Positions 57,927 through 64,000 of a stretch of DNA of 64,000 nucleotides are shown piece by piece. A model generated the notes under the pieces. It did not search any database. It had not been told where the DNA came from and was given only the letters and a program-made list of their open reading frames with translations. Source of the stretch: Dryomyza anilis. Lineage: Eukaryota > Arthropoda > Insecta > Diptera > Dryomyzidae. Position 1 is the first letter of the stretch; each line of letters opens with the position of its first letter. The position numbers and the translations under genes are program-made. The DNA lies in NCBI GenBank assembly GCA_951804985.1, contig OX638130.1:39136751-39200750 (forward strand), given 5' to 3'.

Positions 57927-58972
57927 TTAAATAAAAATATGAGATAGTGTAAAACAAAAAATAAAAAAAAACTGAAAAATTCAAGTGAAAAAAAATTTAA
58001 TAGTGTAGTGTATAATTCATAAATTTACAAATATAATAGTGAAGTATACGAAATTTATCGTTTTCTATACAAAAGTGGAAAATTTTATACACCCATATAC
58101 GGTAAAGGCAGAGGTCATTTCAAAGGCAAATCAGAAGCCAATCCACGAGACCAAGTAGGAATACATAACCCAAGCAAGAATACATTTTTTTTTTGAAATA
58201 TTTTTTTCCATACACATATTGTTTGCTATATATATGAATATTTATAAATTTGTAAAGTTAATTTCGAAAATTGAACCATTTTATTTTAGTTCAAATTTAT
58301 CCACTTTTTATTTGTTTCAATAACAAATATATTTCAATTAATTTTTTATTAATCTGATAAATTACGAAGGTTAACCAATTTATTTGATTAAAAACATTTT
58401 TTTATGTTCTAATAAATTTTGATAAAGTTTCAAAATTAAACAGTATTTGTATTTCTATTCCCATTAGTTTTTTTTTGCAAATTCATAAATCTGCAAAAAA
58501 AATTGTAATTGAAAACAATTGAAAATTTATTTTTGTTAAAACATAATTTCCTTTTGTAAACAAATTTTTTAAAAAACAAATATTTTTTGCGAATGTTCAA
58601 AAAAAAAGAGCATGCATTTTGTTGATAAAAAAGTGATTTATTGTTATTTGAATATTCATCAAAATTGAATGGTTTTGTGAAAAATTCTAATTAGTTGCTA
58701 CTTAATGAAATTCACTTCGAAAAGTTAGTTATTTTAATACAAATGCCTACATTGTAATTCAATTTTATTTGCAAAGTTTCACATTTTTGTTTTATTTCAA
58801 AAGTGAGTTTTAACTTATTAAGAAAATTTAGTTTGTTATAAAAATACTATGTTGCACTTAATGAGGTTTTAGGACATATTCAAGTTAGTGCATCAAACAC
58901 AACATAATTTCGTTGCGGTTCTAAGAGCGATCAAACCAAGATCAGTGCAACACGTTCGATCGGACCTCTTAA

Positions 58973-59455
<483 letters not shown>

Positions 59456-59943
59456 TTAAGAGGTTCGATCGAACGTGTTGCACTGATCTTGGATTGATTG
59501 CTCTTAGAACCGCAACGAAATTATGTTGCGTTTGATGCACTAACTTGAATATGTCCTAAAACCTCATTAAGTGCAACATAGAATTCTTATAACAAAATAA
59601 ATTTTCTTAATAAGTTAAAACTCACTTTTAAAATAAAACAAAAATGAGGAACTTTGCAAATAAAAATGAATTACAATGTAGTCATTTGTATTAAACTACC
59701 TAACTTTTCGAAGTGAATTTCATTAAGTAGCAACTAATTACATTTTTTTACAAAACCATTCAATTTTGATGAATATGCAAATGACAATAAATCACTTTTT
59801 TTATCAACAAATTGCATGCTTCTTTTTTTTAACATTAGCAAATAATATTTTTTTTTTTAAATTTTGTTTCAAAAAGGAAATTATGTTTTAACGAAAATAA
59901 ATTTTCAATTGTTTTCAATTACAATTTCTTTTGCAGATTTGTG

Positions 59944-60238
59944 ATAATAATATAATAATTTGGCACAACAGTCCTATAAGAACTTAGGCCGAGCTCTCTC
60001 ACCATTTTGAGCTGTGCGTGTTATATTTGTACTCAAAGTGGTGGGACCTACAGTTTATTGCCGAATCCGAACGGCGGGTGAGAGCTTTTCATAGGCAATG
60101 TTTTACTCTCGTAGGTATGCCATTTACTGCCGAGAGGTAGCGCGGTTTAGAAAAATGTTTCTATGAAAAGATGTTGTTAGCCCCAGTCCAGGCTTGAACC
60201 GGGCTCGCAGTCCAACGCACTAACCACTGAGCTACCGC
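59944..60238 (-). mobile_element. tRNA-derived SINE, right-arm copy
   Basis: Same family and same strand as 57616-57926, although the arm it sits in is inverted. A box 60235-60223, B box about 60200-60190. Nine bases (GACCTTTCG) between the boxes are missing compared with the left copy. The left arm has the empty site at 58480-58496 (GCAAATTCATAAATCTGC). Confidence 0.88.
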
Positions 60239-61605
60239 GAATGAATTTGCAAAAAAAACTAATTGGAATAGAAATACAAATACTGTTTAATTTTGAAACT
60301 TTATCAAAATTTATTAGAACATAAAAAAGTGTTTTTAATCAAATAAATTGGTTAACCTTCGTAATTTATCAGATTAATAAAAAATTTATTGAAATATATT
60401 TGTTCTTGAAACAAATAAAAAGTGGATAAATTTGAACTAAAATAAAATGGTTCAATTTTCGAATCTAACTTTTCAAATTTATAAATAGTCATATATATAG
60501 CAAAAAATATGTGTATGGAAAAAAATATTTCAAAAAAAATGTATTCCTGCTTGGGTTATGTATTCCTACTTGGTCTCGTGGATTGGCTTCTGATTTGCCT
60601 TTGAAATGACCTCTGCCTTTACCGTATATGGGTGTGTAAAATTTTCCACTTTTGTATAGAAAACGATAAATTTCGTATACTTCACTATTATATTTGTAAA
60701 TTTATGAGTTATACACTACACTATTTAATTTTTGTTTCACTTAAATTTTTCAGTTTTTTTTTATTTTTTGTTTTACACTATCTCATGTTTTTATTTAACC
60801 ACAACTATTACCAAATGTAGTTTTCGAAACACTAAAAAATATTTAATTAGTAAAATTTTTAAATTAGCCTTTCTTGTCTGTATTTGATTTTTTTTATTTA
60901 ATTCATATTTTCTGTTCTACTGAACTTCTTTTTATTAATATACACTTATTTTAAATAATTTTCCCTATTTGGGAGCTCGACCACGCACTTGCACTGTTTA
61001 ATTATACTAAAAATATACATGAACACGCACCTGCTGAATTATTTATGCTCTCCTGATGATCGTTGCTGAGAGATCTTGATATTTGATATTGTTGACTTCT
61101 GATTGATAAGAGATCTTGATTTGTTGAAATTTGGTATCCGGTTCGGGTAAGGACTATGAAAATGCAAAAACTTAAGCTTGTCAGAAGTAAATCATCGTAG
61201 ATGGAATATTTTCTTATTTTTAGAAAATACTCGTTATTATAGGAGAACCAGGAAAAGTAAAGATATATAATATTTTCGGAATTCAAATTCTTATGTTTTA
61301 TTTAGGAATTAGGAGAAACAAACCTTATGCATTCAATGCTAACAGCGAAGAGGAGGATTTTTGTTCTTACGGAAACTATGTTAGAACATTCATTTTAGAT
61401 AAAAATTAAGATATATTCAAAGTGCCGGAAGGGGCCTTTTAATGTTTAGCTAATTGTAGTAGATTTAGTACAATTCATCGTAAATTAATGTGTATCGTGA
61501 TTATTCACGTATGCATTATTTTTGAGATGGAAAATCAAAAAATCTAAAAATCTTTTAAACAAAAAAAAAATGGTATGAAGTGAAATATTTTTTACTTCAA
61601 ACTAT

Positions 61606-61770
61606 CCGCTCTGTTTGGGTCCCAGACTAAATTAGGAAGCGGTCGGACAGTACCCTAGTTAAATCGAAAACTCATACACCTACCTATATGAACATGTAGG
61701 TACTGAAATGAAAGGTAATAATCTCGCGATTAATATGTAACTATTTTCATGGTCCAATAAACCTACACAG
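61606..61770. repeat. Dispersed repeat S, copy 2
   Basis: Matches 9636-9850 (CTCTGTTTGGGTCCCAGACT, CTATATGAACATGTAGGTAC). It begins about 15 bp beyond the end of IR3. Confidence 0.75.
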
Positions 61771-61895
61771 AAAATAAACTGGTTCATAATATTATCGAAT
61801 CCTGTGCTCTCATCACGTAACTTAAAAACGATCGTCGTTGAAACGATAGTCACAAAACGCTATCGTTTTTGCTAAAGTAAGACTATCGTCTAAAC

Positions 61896-63470
61896 CAGTG
61901 GTTCCCAACCTGTTTGTTGTCGCGACCCCCTTTTTAACTCCATTTTGAACAAAATCGTTGAGTTTTTTTACTTAATAAAAAAATATCGGGGTATAGTTAT
62001 GCGTTACAAAATGTCTTCTATTGATTCACAAAAGTTATGTATAAATAATTTAACTTCGAGAATTTTGTGGAAATTTTTGACATGTGATTTTTTAATATCT
62101 GGAGCCTATATCGGTATGATTTATTTTTTATTTTTGACCACATTGATAGTGATCTGAAATAAGTTTGTGTTAATGAAATAAAATTTTTTTTAAAATAAAT
62201 TTACAAAAAAGGTACATATGTATGAAATTTGGAAATAAAATGGTAATTTTTGCCATGTAATTTCTCCTAATCCGGGAACGATATCAGGGTAATATTTTTT
62301 ACCACATTGATCGTGATTAAAAAAAAGTTAGTGTGAACGAAGGATATCGTTTGCAGTCCTTGAAATAAATTTTCAAAAAAATTAGAATAAAACTGTTTTT
62401 TTTTTTGCCATGTAATTTTTTCTATTCCGGGAAAGATATCGGGATCATATTTTTTGATTTTTTATCACATTGATTATGATTAGAAAAAAGTTAGTGCGAA
62501 CGAAGGATATCGCTTGCAGTCCTTGGAATAAATTTACAAGAAGGAACAAATGTATGAAAAATTTTGTCAAGTGAATTTCTCCTAATCCGGGAACGATATC
62601 GGGATGATATATTTTTCATTTTTTACCACATTGATTGTGATTAGAAAAAAGTTAGTGAGAATGAAGGATATCTCTTGCAGTCCTTGGTATAAATTTACAA
62701 AAAGAAGAACAAATGTATAAAAAATGGCAATTTTTGCATGTAAATTCTCCTAATCCGGGTACGATATCGAAATGATATATTTTTTATATTTTACCACATT
62801 GATTGTGATTAGAGAAAAGATAATGCGAACAGGGAATATCGCTTACAGTCCTTGGAATAAATTTACAAAAAACGCACAAATTAATGAAATTAGAATAAAA
62901 AAGGTAATTTTTGACACGTAATTTTTCCTAATCTGGGAAAGATATTGCAATGATTTTTTTTTTATTTGTCATTTTTCACCTCATTAATTGTGATTAGAAA
63001 AAAGTTAGCGCGTGTGAAGGATATCTGTAGGTCTAATTGATATAAAATTATTACACTAAACGCTTTAAATCGAATAAGTAAATTTCTAACGAAAATGGTA
63101 GTATTTCACAACAATTTTCTTGTAAACCGGAGCAAATCGAAAGCTAATTTTTTTCAGAATGTGTATTTTGTAAAAGCCAAAATACAGTTTTAAGGATTTG
63201 AGAGGATATGCAAGGATATTTTAGTTATGCTCATGTATTTCCATATATTTTCATATTCATATCTCTTAATCTGTTAATGTTATAAGAAAAATAGTTACAG
63301 ATTATTCTTAGTGGGTCTTTTATGTATGTAACAGTAAAAAAAATTGAAAATTTAAAAATAAAAAATGGAGTTTTGTTCAAAAATGTAATTATTTGGTTTA
63401 CCGTGCGACCCCTTTGAAATTTCAAAATAGAGATCTTTTGGCAAATAAAAGGTTGTTGATTCCACCGGAA
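61896..63470. mobile_element. hAT-type terminus and array of about 165-bp repeats
   Basis: CAGTGGTTCCCAACC at 61896, followed by GTCGCGACCCCC, is a typical hAT terminus (CAGTGGTTCYCAACC). Inside, a unit containing ACCACATTGATNGTGATTAG, GTTAGTGNGAACGAAGGATAT and GCAGTCCTTGGAATAAATTTA repeats at about 62136, 62300, 62465, 62626, 62795 and 62977 (period 161-182 bp). GCGACCCCTTTG at 63403 recalls the terminus but a proper right end was not found. No ORF of known family. Confidence 0.6.
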
Positions 63471-63795
63471 AAATTGAATCAAAGTTGCGAAAAAGACCCT
63501 TTTTGGTACTTTAATCGCAATTTATCGCACGATTTCGACATGTTGCAGATGCAAACAAACTTCATCACATGCTGCAGATGCAAACCTTATAAAATATGAA
63601 CCTTGCCCTACTGATAATTGGAAAAAAAAATATGTGTCCAGATATTAGTTTTTGCAAAAAATCAAAAATAAATTTCTGTTACCAAAAAAGTGTGTAGATC
63701 GTAAATTATCACAATTCTCCAAGCTCTCTTATTTTTTTCATAAAATAGGTTCGCGATGTTTTGTTGTTAAATTTTCTAAAAATTTGTTTAAAACT
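63471..63795. repeat. Dispersed repeat D, copy 2 (empty site)
   Basis: Matches 4707-4906 plus 5190-5290 without the solo LTR; TGTG at 63691-63694 is the single target site. No coding function seen. Confidence 0.82.
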
Positions 63796-64000
63796 TTATG
63801 TTACAGACATTTTTTCGAAATATTTTTTAAATTTTATGAAATGTTTTATTAAAAGGCAGGGAGATACACTCAGCGAAATATAATTTTATACTGAAATATT
63901 GTAGTGGGGCTAGTTGCAAAAACATACGCATTATGAAGAAATTTCTGGTGTGTATTTGATTCGGCAGCCGTTAACGAATGCTTTGGAGCGATTGAACTGA
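63796..64000. other. Unassigned right edge
   Basis: Short tail with no recognisable feature. The frame 63652-63852 lies across repeat D and has no family signature. Confidence 0.4.

Noticed and set aside
57860..57930. Possible tRNA gene (A and B boxes present)
   Set aside because: Only the 5' tRNA-like part exists, the anticodon arm does not pair well, it continues into a SINE body with a (TTA)n tail, and a second copy at 60185-60238 has the same structure.

Overview
The window looks like repeat-rich, very AT-rich insect nuclear DNA. I found no host gene, rRNA, functional tRNA or CRISPR array. The env-bearing and env-less Ty3/gypsy elements, Bel/Pao elements, hAT-like and Tc1/mariner-like DNA transposons, an RTE-like LINE and a tRNA-derived SINE fit an arthropod, most likely a higher fly; that is inference from element content, not from a diagnostic gene. 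Nearly all coding signal is transposon-derived and broken. The exceptions are one intact LINE polyprotein and one long, nearly open chimeric gypsy reading frame.

Layout. 0-5 kb: two unrelated decayed Ty3/gypsy fragments, a 3' LTR, a small palindrome around (AT)n, and a clean solo LTR with a 4-bp target duplication. 5.3-17 kb: tandem and dispersed repeats, a Bel/Pao pol fragment, a hAT transposase remnant, a 2.2-kb TIR element with subterminal arrays and a 1.2-kb fold-back element; the last two are nested in a second copy of a dispersed repeat (R) whose first copy lies at 8-9.65 kb. 17-18.3 kb: Bel/Pao RT and LTR, then the 3' end of a minus-strand gypsy element.

20.2-47.4 kb is a nest of two Ty3/gypsy families. 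Family A has a TGGCGCCCAAC primer site, TGAAAC...TTTA LTRs and 4-bp target duplications. Family B has a TGGCGCAGCC primer site, TGTTGT...ACA LTRs and an env gene of errantivirus type. A complete B (22384-30923) sits inside an internally deleted A (20217-31767), which sits in a minus-strand B-like element. The block B-env / B-LTR / A-integrase / A-LTR / minus-strand B-pol occurs twice (28.2-34 kb and 37.1-43.5 kb) with identical insertion junctions, so it is a segmental duplication. The second copy later received a 1.27-kb Tc1/mariner-like element. The first copy carries a chimera: A-type LTR, gag and protease joined in frame to B-type RT through a Thr/Ser/Ala-coding minisatellite with a 153-bp higher-order repeat. 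A further B copy (47.4-44.0 kb, minus) shares private lesions with the plus-strand copy.

47.4-53 kb: a minus-strand Bel/Pao element interrupted by a 2.7-kb hAT-like element with a perfect 8-bp target duplication. 53.7-61.6 kb: a very large inverted repeat with arms of about 1.8-1.9 kb around (AT)n, into which an intact RTE-like LINE and two independent SINE copies have jumped. 61.6-64 kb: a dispersed repeat, a hAT-type terminus, an array of about 165-bp repeats, and the sister copy of the repeat that holds the solo LTR at 4.9 kb.

The genes do not form a cellular pathway. The elements are linked by insertion history, and several insertions can be proved inside the window because an empty-site copy is also present.
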